From positions 1 to 64,000 of the forward strand of contig NZ_WBMT01000005.1 in NCBI RefSeq assembly GCF_008923185.1: a stretch of DNA of 64,000 nt, in the 5' to 3' direction. The translations under genes and the position numbers were made by a program. Source of the stretch: Actinomadura rudentiformis (GTDB lineage Bacteria > Actinomycetota > Actinomycetes > Streptosporangiales > Streptosporangiaceae). Each line of letters starts with the position of its first letter. Within the stretch, counting starts at the first letter, position 1. Positions 16,905-25,563 of the stretch are shown piece by piece. The notes under the pieces were generated by a model. That model ran no database searches. It was not told the DNA's origin and worked only from the letters and a program-made list of their open reading frames with translations.

Positions 16905-17756
16905 ATGGCAGCGACGGGCGCGGCCACCCGCCGCCACGCGGTTCCCGAGATCCCCGAGATCGCCCGCGAGAGCGTCAACGGTTTCGCGCTCGCGGCCGCC
17001 AACGCCAACGTGATCATGCAGCTGTCACGGTTGCCGATCGGCCGCGGCGTGGCCGAGAGCAAGGTCGACAGCGGCCGGGTGGACAAGCATCCGATCAAGC
17101 GGCTCCGGACGACCCTGAGCTACATCATGATCGCCATGCAGGGCACCGAGGCGGAGCGCGAGGCGATGCGCCTGGAGGTCGACAAGGCCCACCGCCAGGT
17201 GCGCTCGGGCCCGGACGCGCCGGTCAAGTACAACGCGTTCAGCCGGGACCTCCAGCTGTGGGTGGCCGCCTGCCTGTTCTGGGGCACCGAGGACATCTAC
17301 ATCAAGCTGTACGGGCAGCCCAGCGCCCAGATGAGGGACGAGTTCTACCGGTACGGCGCACGGTTCGGCACCACGCTCCAGGTCACCGGCGACATGTGGC
17401 CGGCCGACCGCGCCGCGTTCGAGGAGTACTGGCGGGAAGGTCTCACGCAGCTGCGTATGGACGAGGTCACACGCAAGTACCTGCTGGACCTCACCGACAT
17501 GGCCTTTCTCCCGGCCCCGGTGCGGAGGGTCTTCGGGTCGTTCAACCGGTTTCTGACCCTGGGCTTCCTGCCGCAGGAGTTCCGGGACGAGCTCGGCGTG
17601 ACGTGGACGGACCGTGACCAGGCCCGCTTCGACACGTACGTCCGTACGACGGCCCGGGTCAACAGAGTGCTCCCGCGTCCGGTACGTGAGTTTCCCTGGA
17701 ACATCTACCTCTGGGACGTGCGACGCCGTATCCGCAAGGGCCGCCCGATCGTCTGA
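16905..17756 (+). CDS. MpaB-like oxygenase (DUF2236)
   Basis: 283 residues. It matches the DUF2236/MpaB family, which includes latex-clearing protein and fungal MpaB: an all-helical protein with a histidine-bound heme or oxygen site. Visible family segments are NAFSRDLQLWVAACLFWGTED and FLPQEFRDELGVTWTDRDQ. The family catalyses oxidative cleavage of C=C bonds in isoprenoid chains in characterised cases. The exact reaction here is unknown. The ATG at 16905 follows GGAAGTGAGG. Its divergent partner is an F420-type oxidoreductase, suggesting a shared small-molecule pathway. Confidence 0.85.
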   Translation: MAATGAATRRHAVPEIPEIARESVNGFALAAANANVIMQLSRLPIGRGVAESKVDSGRVDKHPIKRLRTTLSYIMIAMQGTEAEREAMRLEVDKAHRQVRSGPDAPVKYNAFSRDLQLWVAACLFWGTEDIYIKLYGQPSAQMRDEFYRYGARFGTTLQVTGDMWPADRAAFEEYWREGLTQLRMDEVTRKYLLDLTDMAFLPAPVRRVFGSFNRFLTLGFLPQEFRDELGVTWTDRDQARFDTYVRTTARVNRVLPRPVREFPWNIYLWDVRRRIRKGRPIV

Positions 17757-17761
17757 CCGGC

Positions 17762-19054
17762 TCAGCCTGCTCGCTGGACGGGTGCTGGGCGTTCGAGGGC
17801 GCTGCCCGCCACCCACCGGCTCCACGGAAGCTGCCAGAAACCCCAGCCGTTGGTCCACTCCAGAGGCCGGTCGGTGCCGGTCACGGTGATGACGTCGCCG
17901 CGGAGCGACTGGGTGTAGAACCACCGGGCGAAGGGCGGCGGCGCGTTCACGCATCCGTGGCTGACGTTCTCGCGTCCCTGCGAGGAGATCGACCATGGCG
18001 CCGAGTGCACGTACTCGCCGCTGCTGGAGATCTGCACCGCGTGGCGCACCTTGAGCTTGTAGTAGCGCGGGTCCTTGGGATCGGTGACGCCCATCCACCC
18101 GGACGTCATGATGACGGGGTCGCCCTTGCCCATCGCCAGATGCACCCCGCTGGTGGTGGTGTAGGCGCGCCGCCCGCCCTTGCCCGCGCTGATGCCGGCC
18201 TTGCGCACGACCACGCCGTTGACACGGACGGACATGCGGTGCCGGCGTACGTCGACGGTGCTGATGCGGGCCGCGCCCACGTGGAAGCCGCTGGTGTACG
18301 GGCCGCCCGTCGCCGAGGGGGCCCCGTAGACCCCGGGTGCCGCGCGCACGCCGGTCGTGTGCGCGACCAGGGTCACCCGCTGGCCTGCGGGCCAGTAGCG
18401 GCGGGGTCTGAAGACGACCTGCCGCTCGCTGACCCAGTTCCAGGCTCCCGTCACGCGTTTGCTCATCCGGAGTTCGAGGGATCGTTCGACGGCGGCCCGG
18501 TCGCTGATCGTCCGGTCGAACGTCACGATGAGCGGCATGCCGACGCCGACCTGCTCGCCGGATCGCGGCGTGACATCGCTGATCGCGAACGTGGCGTCCG
18601 GGCGGAGCGTGCGGAACCGGCTGACCGCCGTCGTGGGCTCGCCCGCGTCGTCCGTCCCGGTGGTGGTGACGGTGTAGAGGGTCCCGGGACGGAGCGCCCA
18701 GCGCGTCCGCCACGTTCGCCGGTCGCGGGAGAGCCTGCCGGGCTCGGCGGTCCGGGTGCCCTTCGCGCGGACCACCACCGTGCCGAGCGTGCCGCGGTCG
18801 GTGGTGACGGTGACGCCCCGCTCCGGCCGCACCTGCCTTGCGCCGTCGACCGGCGCGATCCGGATGGTGTCCGGCCGCCGCGTCTGGGTGGGCGCCTCCT
18901 CGGGTGCCAGCGCCGGCGGGGTGCCGGGGCGTTCCCTGCCGACCCCGCAGGCGACGAGTGAGACGCCCGCGGCGGTGAGTGCCACGGTGCCCGCCGCGGC
19001 GACCGCGGCGAGGCGCCGCCGCCCGGATTTCCGCTGGCTGTGCCTGCGACGCAT
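17762..19054 (-). CDS. L,D-transpeptidase lipoprotein
   Basis: 430 residues. A signal sequence with lipobox LVAC (Cys36) predicts a membrane-anchored lipoprotein. Two Ig-like domains (about residues 65-240) precede the YkuD catalytic domain, in which SHGCVN carries the nucleophilic Cys. This architecture matches actinobacterial LdtMt2-like enzymes, which make 3-3 cross-links in peptidoglycan and are targets of carbapenems. The ATG at 19054 follows GAGGAACTCG. Its stop lies 5 bp from the convergent MpaB-like stop. Confidence 0.93.
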   Translation of the reverse strand: MRRRHSQRKSGRRRLAAVAAAGTVALTAAGVSLVACGVGRERPGTPPALAPEEAPTQTRRPDTIRIAPVDGARQVRPERGVTVTTDRGTLGTVVVRAKGTRTAEPGRLSRDRRTWRTRWALRPGTLYTVTTTGTDDAGEPTTAVSRFRTLRPDATFAISDVTPRSGEQVGVGMPLIVTFDRTISDRAAVERSLELRMSKRVTGAWNWVSERQVVFRPRRYWPAGQRVTLVAHTTGVRAAPGVYGAPSATGGPYTSGFHVGAARISTVDVRRHRMSVRVNGVVVRKAGISAGKGGRRAYTTTSGVHLAMGKGDPVIMTSGWMGVTDPKDPRYYKLKVRHAVQISSSGEYVHSAPWSISSQGRENVSHGCVNAPPPFARWFYTQSLRGDVITVTGTDRPLEWTNGWGFWQLPWSRWVAGSALERPAPVQRAG

Positions 19055-19225
19055 CGAGTTCCTCGCAACGTGATAGCTCGACTACCGACTGTGACTGCCT
19101 CTGGCAAAGTAGACGCCCACCGGTCGCCGCGTGGCGGGCTTGGGAAATTGAGATGTCTCGATTGGGCGTCACGGGCATGGGGCGCCTGTTCGAGGGTCTG
19201 ACCCCCGCAGGTACGTTCAGCGACC

Positions 19226-19558
19226 ATGACCGTGATGCGTTCGCTCGTGCTGTTCGCGCTGGCCGCCCTGGCCGAGATCGGCGGCGCCTGGCTGGTCTGG
19301 CAGGGGGTGCGTGAGCACCGCGGCGTGTGGTTCATCGCCGCTGGGGTGCTGGCGCTCGGAGCCTACGGTTTCGTCGCGACGTTCCAGCCGGACGCGAACT
19401 TCGGCCGCGTCCTCGCCGCGTACGGCGGCGTCTTCGTCGCGGGCTCGCTGGCCTGGGGGATGCTGGTGGACGGTTTCCGGCCCGACCGCTGGGACGTCGC
19501 CGGTGCCGTCGTGTGCCTGCTCGGGGTGCTTGTGATCATGTACGCGCCGCGCGGCTGA
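19226..19558 (+). CDS. YnfA family (UPF0060) small membrane protein
   Basis: 110 residues with four membrane segments, standard length for YnfA/UPF0060. Conserved motifs are [40 protein letters not shown] and [14 protein letters not shown]. The fold is related to small multidrug resistance transporters. An alternative ATG lies three codons downstream. It stands alone between the transpeptidase and the OB-fold gene. Confidence 0.9.
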   Translation: MTVMRSLVLFALAALAEIGGAWLVWQGVREHRGVWFIAAGVLALGAYGFVATFQPDANFGRVLAAYGGVFVAGSLAWGMLVDGFRPDRWDVAGAVVCLLGVLVIMYAPRG

Positions 19559-19658
19559 CGGACCTCACATCCCGTAATGCTGGCGCTGAACGGACTTGGG
19601 ATGATTCGTTCATTGCCGGGCGGTTCGTTTAGCTTGGGGATGCCTTAGTCTTCGAATC

Positions 19659-20084
19659 ATGGACGAGGTGCAGGCGGGCCCGTCACCCGAGACCGGTGAC
19701 GGTTCCGAGCCCGAGCAAGAGCGCGGTGGCCTGCGGCGTTTCCTGCGCCGTATGGCGTCGAGCAAGGCCGAGCTGGAGGCGGAAGACCTCCAGAAGGCCT
19801 CCGGTGAGGAGGGGGCGACCCCCATCACCGCCTGCGCCGCTCGCAAGCGGCACTGCGTCGCGGGTACGCTACGGACCGTGACCCTGCGCCCCCGGGGTGG
19901 TGCGCCGGCTCTCGAGGCCGAGCTCTCCGACGGCACCGACGTGATCAACCTGGTGTGGCTGGGCCGGCGCAAGATCGCCGGGATCGACCCGGGCCGCCGG
20001 CTGCGCGCCGAGGGGCTGGTGAGCGTGCAGGACGGGCGCAAGGTCATGTTCAACCCCCGCTACGAGCTGCGTGGCGGCTCCTGA
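19659..20084 (+). CDS. OB-fold nucleic-acid-binding-like protein
   Basis: 141 residues. After a charged N-terminus (Glu-rich, then RRFLRRMASSKAELEAEDLQ) comes an OB-fold barrel, seen in GTLRTVTLRPRGGAPALEAEL, DGTDVINLVWLGRRKIAGI and GLVSVQDGRKVMFNPRYEL. This small protein is conserved in actinomycetes directly upstream of DUF3159 and usually close to dut-DUF3710. Nucleic-acid binding is inferred from the fold only. Confidence 0.87.
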   Translation: MDEVQAGPSPETGDGSEPEQERGGLRRFLRRMASSKAELEAEDLQKASGEEGATPITACAARKRHCVAGTLRTVTLRPRGGAPALEAELSDGTDVINLVWLGRRKIAGIDPGRRLRAEGLVSVQDGRKVMFNPRYELRGGS

Positions 20085-20139
20085 CACGACGCCTTCGGCG
20101 CGCGCAGGGGCGGGGGCCGAAGCAGCGCGAGAGGCTCAG

Positions 20140-20928
20140 GTGAGAGAACTGGAGACCAACGGCGTGGGCGCTGAGACGAACCGATCGGCGGCCGGCGACG
20201 CCGCGCTCACGGCCGAGGAGGCAGCGGTCAAGACCGGTGAGGCGGCGGCCGAGACCGGCGACGCCGCACCGTCCCCTGCCGATGCGCATGAGACGGTTGA
20301 GGCCGCGGTGCGGGCGCAGCTGTCCAAGGCACTGGGCGGAGTCCGCGGCGTCATCGAGGCGGCCGTGCCGACGGCGGGCTTCACCCTCTCTTACGTGATC
20401 AGTGACCAGCTCAGGCTGTCGCTGATCATCGCTGTCGCCGCCGCCGTGGTGCTGCTGGCCGTCCGGGTGGCGCAGAAGTCCAACCCGCAGTTCGTGATCA
20501 ACAGCCTGTTCGGCATCGCGATCGCCGCGTTCTTCGCCATGCGCTCCGGCAAGGCCGAGGACGCCTTCCTGCCCGGCATCCTCTACAACTCGGGCTACGC
20601 GGTCGCCATGATCTTCTCGATCGTGGTCCGCTGGCCGGTGGTGGGCTTCATCATCGGCTCGGTCACCGGCGACCCGACCGCCTGGCGCAACGACCCCGGG
20701 ATCGTCAAGCTCTGCTCCCGCCTCACCTGGTTGCTCGTCCTGCCGTGCGTCGTGCGCGTGGTGGTCCAGTACCCCCTCTACCTGGCCGGTCAGGTCGGCT
20801 GGCTGGGCGCCAGCAAGATCTTCATGGGCTGGCCGCTCCAGGTCGCCGCGTTCGCCGGCATGGCCTGGCTCCTCGCCCGGGGGCGGACGCCCATCACCGC
20901 GGCGCGCACATCCGCCCCCGCCTCCTGA
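20140..20928 (+). CDS. DUF3159 membrane protein
   Basis: 262 residues from GTG 20140, chosen because GAGAGG lies 5 bp upstream. An in-frame GTG at 20071 overlapping the OB-fold gene is the alternative and adds 23 residues. A Glu/Ala-rich N-terminal region is followed by five to six membrane segments. These hold the DUF3159 signature (QFVINSLFGIAIAAFFAMRS; WPVVGFIIGSVTGDPTAWR). Function is unknown. The family is restricted to actinomycetes and co-occurs with the OB-fold gene, dut and trkA. Confidence 0.88.
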   Translation: MRELETNGVGAETNRSAAGDAALTAEEAAVKTGEAAAETGDAAPSPADAHETVEAAVRAQLSKALGGVRGVIEAAVPTAGFTLSYVISDQLRLSLIIAVAAAVVLLAVRVAQKSNPQFVINSLFGIAIAAFFAMRSGKAEDAFLPGILYNSGYAVAMIFSIVVRWPVVGFIIGSVTGDPTAWRNDPGIVKLCSRLTWLLVLPCVVRVVVQYPLYLAGQVGWLGASKIFMGWPLQVAAFAGMAWLLARGRTPITAARTSAPAS

Positions 20929-20946
20929 ACGGCCACTCATGGCCGT
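20929..20946 (+). terminator. Hairpin after DUF3159
   Basis: ACGGCC-ACTCAT-GGCCGT immediately after the DUF3159 stop, followed about 25 nt later by a T-rich run. It is a plausible terminator of the OB-fold/DUF3159 operon. Confidence 0.5.
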
Positions 20947-20973
20947 ACCGGGCCACAGTTAAAGCCTTTTCTT

Positions 20974-20985
20974 TTGTGGTCACAA
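20974..20985. promoter_or_regulatory. 12-bp palindrome TTGTG-GT-CACAA
   Basis: An inverted repeat in a T-rich promoter-like stretch, just before the structured RNA candidate. It could be a repressor site or part of a promoter. The regulator is unknown. Confidence 0.35.
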
Positions 20986-21060
20986 CGGGATAAAGTCGTA
21001 TCAGGTGTGCCGGGAAGTCTGGTCGGCAAGGCGTTTCAGCTGCGACCAGGAGACCCGATG
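20986..21060 (+). ncRNA. Candidate structured leader RNA / orphan riboswitch-like element
   Basis: A bulged hairpin forms from CGGG-AA-GTC-TGGTCG (21011-21025) and CGACCA-GGA-GAC-CCG (21043-21057) around a 17-nt loop. It pairs in three nested blocks with an AA bulge on one side and GGA on the other. The GGA bulge is part of the Shine-Dalgarno-like CAGGAGA of the ATG at 21058, so the site is held within the stem. The class was not identified. The CCAGGAGACC segment recalls the 3' end of cobalamin riboswitches, but the conserved B12 core is absent. Confidence 0.35.
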
Positions 21061-21153
21061 AGGCCACGCACAACAGTAGCGGCCCCAGGTTGCCGCATTT
21101 CGTCTCCCTCCGCTGCACCGCGTCGAGGGGACCCTCCTGATCGCCAGGCGTGA
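21058..21153 (+). CDS. Possible 31-codon ORF behind the structured leader
   Basis: An ATG directly at the foot of the hairpin, with AGGAG 5-10 bp upstream, opens a 31-residue Arg/Pro/Ser-rich peptide (start MRPRTTVAAPGC) that ends at 21153. There is no recognised homology. It could be a leader peptide or the decayed 5' end of a lost riboswitch-controlled gene. pknG starts 155 bp further on. Confidence 0.25.
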   Translation: MRPRTTVAAPGCRISSPSAAPRRGDPPDRQA

Positions 21154-21208
21154 CGGCCGTTCCGGCCGCACGCCTGCATTGTATTCCATCGGCTGCATTT
21201 CATCGGCT

Positions 21209-21226
21209 GATGTGCGTCCGCACATC
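21209..21226. promoter_or_regulatory. 18-bp perfect palindrome before pknG
   Basis: GATGTGCG-TC-CGCACATC, 83 bp upstream of the pknG start. It is preceded by a direct repeat (CATCGGCTG, twice within 25 bp). It is a good candidate operator for the pknG-glnX operon. Confidence 0.5.
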
Positions 21227-21308
21227 GGTTGAATCACCGTGCGGTTCATTTATTCCACGCATTTTCCGAGGGCTTTTCGTGCTGCCCTGAAGAGAGCGGT
21301 GTTGAGAC

Positions 21309-23507
21309 GTGAACACATTGGAGCGATGCGCGGGTCCAGCCTGCCTGGGCACGATCGACGAGGGTTACTGCGATGTCTGTGGCGCCGCGGCGGCTTCGGT
21401 TCCGGTGGCCGCCAGGGTGTCGGTGGGGTCCAGGGTCTCCTCCCCATGGCGGCCGGGGTGGCGGGGGTCGGGGAGGGCCGCGAGCGGCTCCGGCCTGGCT
21501 CATGGGCCGCCGTACGTCTCCTCCCGGGATCCGGCGGCCGTGGTGATGGCCGGCCCGGAGGTCCCGGAGGGCAAGCGGCACTGCAGCCGCTGCGACCTGC
21601 CGGTGGGCCGGAGCTCGGCCGGCCGGCCGAGCCGGACCGAGGGATTCTGCCCCCAGTGCGGGAAGGCGTACTCCTTCACGCCCAAGCTGCAGCCCGGTGA
21701 CGTGGTCGCCGCGCAGTACGAGGTGCTGGGGTGCCTCGCGCACGGGGGCCTCGGCTGGATCTACCTGGCCGTCGACAGGAGTGTCAGCGACCGCTGGGTC
21801 GTGCTCAAGGGGCTGCTGGACTCCGGCGACGCCGACGCGATGCACGCCGCCGTCGCCGAACGCGGTTTCCTGGCCGCCGTGCAGCACCCCAATATCGTCG
21901 AGATCTACAACTTCGTGGAGCACTTCGGCGCCGGCTACATCGTCATGGAGTACGTGGACGGCCGCTCGCTGAAGGACCTTGTGCTGGAGCGCCGCGCGAC
22001 CACCGGAGAGTCGCTGCCACCGGCCCAGGTGCTCGCCCACGGCCTCGACGTCCTCCGGGCGCTCGGCCACCTCCACGACCAGGGCCTGCTCTACTGCGAC
22101 TTCAAGCCCGACAACGCGCTGCAGACCGCGGACCGGCTCCGCCTCATCGACCTCGGCGGCGTCCGGCACATCGACGACCAGCACAGCCCGATCTTCGGGA
22201 CGACCGGGTTCCAGGCGCCCGAGATCGCCGAGTCCGGGCCCTCCATCGGATCGGACCTCTACACGGTCGCCCGGACCATGGCGGTACTGAGCTTCGAGTT
22301 CCACGGATACACCGGCCGGTACAGGTACTCCCTGCCGGGCCGGGACAAGGTGCCGGTGCTGGCGCGGTACGAGTCGTTCGACCGCCTTCTGCGCAGGGCG
22401 ACCCACGGAGACCGGCGCGAGCGGTTCGCCTCCGCGGCCGAGATGGCCGAGCAGGCCGCCGGGGTGCTGCGCGAGGTGCTGGCCGCCGAAGACGGCCGGC
22501 CGCGACCGGCCCGGTCGTCGCTGTTCGAGGAGGAGACCCGCACCGCGGGCACGCGCGGCGGTCTCCGCCCTGCGCCGGACGAGATGGCCGTCACGCTGCC
22601 CTGGCCGCGCGTCGATCCCGGGGATCAGGCTGCCGACCACCTCGCAGGGCTGGATGACATCGGCCCTGCCGAGGTCATCCGTGAACTGGACGGCCTGCCG
22701 ATCGACTCGGTGGAGGTCGGGCTGCGCCGGGCACGCGCACACATCGAACTGGGTGAGCTCGCCACGGCCCGGTCGACGCTGGCCAGCCATCCCGCGGGCT
22801 GGCGTACGGCCTGGTATCTCGGGCTTGCCGCGCTGGCCGACGACGACCCCGAGGCCGCCTCCCGCGAGTTCGACCGCGTGTACGGATGGTTCCCGGGTGA
22901 GACGGCGCCCAAGCTGGCGTTGGCCTACTGTGCGGAGCTGAAGGGCGACCTGGAGACAGCGAAGCGTTATCACCTGCGGGTCTGGCGGACCGAACGCGCC
23001 CATGCTGGGGCAGTGTTCGGGTTGGCGCGCGTCAAGGTCGCCCAAGGGGACCGGGCGGGTGCCGTCGACGTGCTGGCCTCGGTGCCCCGCACCTTCAGCT
23101 GCCATGTCGACGCGCAGGTCGGTGCCGTTCTCGCCGCACTACGCGGTCGCGACCCTGATGACCTCCCGCTGGTCGAACTACTGGCCGCGGCCGGGCGTCT
23201 CGACCTCCTCGACCTGTCGGCCGAACGCCGTAACCGGCTGGCGGCGCTGGTCCTGGAGGCGGCGCTGGGGCAGGTGCTGGCCGGTCGCCCGGTGGCGCTC
23301 GACCCCCGGCGCGGAACCCTCCGCCGCTCCCTCGCCGCCCTGGTCGCGGCGGGCGAAGAGGCCCTCGGCGCCGTGCTGGACGAGCGTGACCTGCGGCTCG
23401 CGCTGGAGCACACCTACCGGGGGCTGGCCGCGACGGCGGACGGTCCGGCCGAACGGCGCATGTTGATCGACTGCGCCAACGCCGTACGGCCGAGGTCGCT
23501 GACATGA
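21309..23507 (+). CDS. pknG: PknG-like serine/threonine protein kinase
   Basis: 732 residues with the three-part PknG architecture. The N-terminal metal-binding part has C-x-x-C pairs (C21/C24, C92/C95 and C114/C117, rubredoxin-like). The kinase domain (about 135-400) has the Gly-loop GCLAHGGLGWIYLA, Lys167, catalytic YCDFKPDN (Asp264) and DLG (281-283). A C-terminal TPR-like region follows (about 430-732). PknG phosphorylates GarA/OdhI to adjust 2-oxoglutarate flux to nitrogen supply. The protein is soluble with no membrane span. GTG 21309 is the start. The last codon overlaps glnX (ATGA). Confidence 0.93.
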   Translation: MNTLERCAGPACLGTIDEGYCDVCGAAAASVPVAARVSVGSRVSSPWRPGWRGSGRAASGSGLAHGPPYVSSRDPAAVVMAGPEVPEGKRHCSRCDLPVGRSSAGRPSRTEGFCPQCGKAYSFTPKLQPGDVVAAQYEVLGCLAHGGLGWIYLAVDRSVSDRWVVLKGLLDSGDADAMHAAVAERGFLAAVQHPNIVEIYNFVEHFGAGYIVMEYVDGRSLKDLVLERRATTGESLPPAQVLAHGLDVLRALGHLHDQGLLYCDFKPDNALQTADRLRLIDLGGVRHIDDQHSPIFGTTGFQAPEIAESGPSIGSDLYTVARTMAVLSFEFHGYTGRYRYSLPGRDKVPVLARYESFDRLLRRATHGDRRERFASAAEMAEQAAGVLREVLAAEDGRPRPARSSLFEEETRTAGTRGGLRPAPDEMAVTLPWPRVDPGDQAADHLAGLDDIGPAEVIRELDGLPIDSVEVGLRRARAHIELGELATARSTLASHPAGWRTAWYLGLAALADDDPEAASREFDRVYGWFPGETAPKLALAYCAELKGDLETAKRYHLRVWRTERAHAGAVFGLARVKVAQGDRAGAVDVLASVPRTFSCHVDAQVGAVLAALRGRDPDDLPLVELLAAAGRLDLLDLSAERRNRLAALVLEAALGQVLAGRPVALDPRRGTLRRSLAALVAAGEEALGAVLDERDLRLALEHTYRGLAATADGPAERRMLIDCANAVRPRSLT

Positions 23508-24907
23508 CGTCCGCCGGCCGTACAGGCCAGGAACCCGTCATCACGCCCGCCGACCCGGACGCCGTCGGCCTGCCGGCGCAGGCGACGGCGCGGACACCCG
23601 CCGCGCGGCGGCCACGCGGCTGGAGCACGCCCGCGCGGATCCGGGGCCTGGCCCTCGTGGCCATGCTCCTGGCGGTCGTGTCGGGTCTCGTCGCCATGGC
23701 CGGAACGGCCGAACTCCGCCACGGCTTCAGGGAGACCGGTCACAGGTCGGGACGGCAGCTGACCGCCGCTTCCGAGCTGTACTCCGTGCTCGCCGACCTG
23801 GACGCCCATGCCGCCGAAGTCCTGCTGGCCGGTGGCGAGACCGCCATGAGCGAGCAGCGCCGGGCCGCACTGGAGACCTACGAGCGGCGGCGCGTTCAAA
23901 CGGCCGACAAGCTGTACCAGGCGGTCGCGGTGGCGGGGGACTCGCCGGGTGCCTCCATGCTCATGCGCCGGTTGCTCCACGACTTCGGCCGTTACCAGGC
24001 CCTCGTCGCCGAGGCCATGGTCCTCGATGGGCAACGGCCGCATCCCGCTGGCGAGGCACCCGGCACGGCGCTGGCCCGCTACCGGGAGGCCGCTGATCTG
24101 ATGAGGCACTCGATCCTCGCCTCCGCCGAGCGGCTCACCGAGATCAACGCCGCCCGCGTCGGCCGCGCCCACAAGGACGGCCAGGACACGGCGCGGTGGA
24201 TGACCGGGGCCGCCGTGACGGTGGGGGTGACGCTGTGCGGGGTGCTGGTCTTCCTCCAGATCCAGCTCTCCCGGCGGCTGCGCCGGCGCTTCAACCCGGG
24301 GCTCGCCGGGGCGACGGCAGCCGCACTGGTCTCCCTCACCGTGACCGTGGGCATGTTCACGACGGCGGCCGGGAGCCTGCGGACCGCCGAGAAGGACGCG
24401 TTCGGCTCCGTGCTCGTCCTCTCCAGGTCCCACGGGGTCAGCCATGACGCCAACGCCGACGAGAGCCGGGGTCTCCTCGACCCGGCACGCCGGGAGGAGT
24501 ACGAGAGGGCGTTCCTGGCCAAATACCGGCAGCTCGACGGGCTCCTCGGCGCCGCCTGGCGCAACGTCACCTTTCCCGGTGAACGCGAGCGGGCCGAGGC
24601 GGCCCTGTCGGCCTTGCGCGAGTTCAGGAGCGGGCATTGGGCGATGGCGCGGCCGCCGGCCACCCGCCCGGAGGAGGCGGTCAGGCTCAACGCGAGCCGG
24701 GCGGCGGGCGACCCGGGGGACGACTTCGACCGGTACATCGAGTCGCTGGAGGAGCTCCTGCTGATCAACCAGCGGCATCTCGACCGGTCCGTCGCGGACG
24801 GGGAACGGGCGCTTGACGGCCGGTCCCTTGTCCCACCCGCCGCGACGGCGCTGATGGTCGGCCTGATCTACGCGGGCGTTCGCCCGCGCCTGGCCGAATA
24901 CCGCTAG
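23504..24907 (+). CDS. GlnX-like membrane sensor partner of PknG
   Basis: 467 residues. One membrane helix (about 47-68), an extracytoplasmic helical domain (about 70-230), two membrane helices (about 230-290), a second helical extracellular part and a C-terminal helix (about 445-460) give the four-helix-bundle, chemoreceptor-like layout of mycobacterial GlnX. In mycobacteria GlnX links the amino-acid-binding lipoprotein GlnH to PknG. Here the gene overlaps pknG by ATGA, but no glnH follows. The stop shares the palindrome CTAG with the convergent TrkA-like gene. Confidence 0.8.
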   Translation: MTSAGRTGQEPVITPADPDAVGLPAQATARTPAARRPRGWSTPARIRGLALVAMLLAVVSGLVAMAGTAELRHGFRETGHRSGRQLTAASELYSVLADLDAHAAEVLLAGGETAMSEQRRAALETYERRRVQTADKLYQAVAVAGDSPGASMLMRRLLHDFGRYQALVAEAMVLDGQRPHPAGEAPGTALARYREAADLMRHSILASAERLTEINAARVGRAHKDGQDTARWMTGAAVTVGVTLCGVLVFLQIQLSRRLRRRFNPGLAGATAAALVSLTVTVGMFTTAAGSLRTAEKDAFGSVLVLSRSHGVSHDANADESRGLLDPARREEYERAFLAKYRQLDGLLGAAWRNVTFPGERERAEAALSALREFRSGHWAMARPPATRPEEAVRLNASRAAGDPGDDFDRYIESLEELLLINQRHLDRSVADGERALDGRSLVPPAATALMVGLIYAGVRPRLAEYR

Positions 24908-25563
24908 CGGGCGCTGAGGAGCTCGGCCAGCTCGTCCTCCACGTCCTGGCTGGCCACGAACATGAGCTCGTCGCCGGGCTCCAGGGTGTCGTCGCCGGTG
25001 GGGACCAGGACGCGGCCCTCGCGCAGGATGGCCACGAGGGCGGTGTCGCGGGGCCAGTCGATCGATGCCACCCGTTCGCCGCCCAGGGGCGCGTCCTCGG
25101 GGAGGGTGAGCTCGACCAGGTTGGCCTCGCCCTGCCGGAACGTCATCAGCCGCACCAGGTCACCGACGCTGACGGCCTCCTCGACGAGGGCGGACAGGAG
25201 ACGCGGGGTCGACACGGCCACGTCGACGCCCCACGACTCGTTGAAGAGCCACTCGTTCTTGGGGTGGTTGATGCGGGCCACCACGCGCGGCACGCCGTAC
25301 TCGGTCTTGGCCAGCAGGGAGACGACCAGGTTGACCTTGTCGTCGCCAGAGGAGGCGACGACGACCTGGCACCGCTCCAGGGCGGCGTCGTCCAGCGAGG
25401 CGATCTCGCAGGCGTCGGCGAGCAGCCATTCCGCGCGGGGGACCATCTCGACCTTGATGGCCTTGGGGCTCTTGTCGATGAGGAGCACCTCGTGGCCGTT
25501 CTCCAGCAGTTCCTGCGCGATGGAACGCCCGACGGCACCGGCCCCGGCGATCGCGACCCGCAT
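24904..25563 (-). CDS. TrkA-type RCK potassium-uptake protein (CeoC-like)
   Basis: 219 residues: an N-terminal Rossmann RCK domain with nucleotide motif GAGAVGRSIA (7-16) and acidic Asp at the end of beta-2 (LLIDKS), then an RCK-C domain (about 130-219). These soluble subunits bind NAD(H)/ATP and gate a potassium transporter. The ATG at 25563 overlaps the stop of the preceding paralogue by one base, so the pair is made together, as with CeoB/CeoC in mycobacteria. Confidence 0.92.
   Translation of the reverse strand: MRVAIAGAGAVGRSIAQELLENGHEVLLIDKSPKAIKVEMVPRAEWLLADACEIASLDDAALERCQVVVASSGDDKVNLVVSLLAKTEYGVPRVVARINHPKNEWLFNESWGVDVAVSTPRLLSALVEEAVSVGDLVRLMTFRQGEANLVELTLPEDAPLGGERVASIDWPRDTALVAILREGRVLVPTGDDTLEPGDELMFVASQDVEDELAELLSAR

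Noticed and set aside
20986..21060. Cobalamin riboswitch
   Set aside because: Only the CCAGGAGACC-like end fits. The conserved B12-box core (GCCACTG) and the kissing-loop partner are missing, and no B12-related gene follows. Kept as an unclassified structured element.
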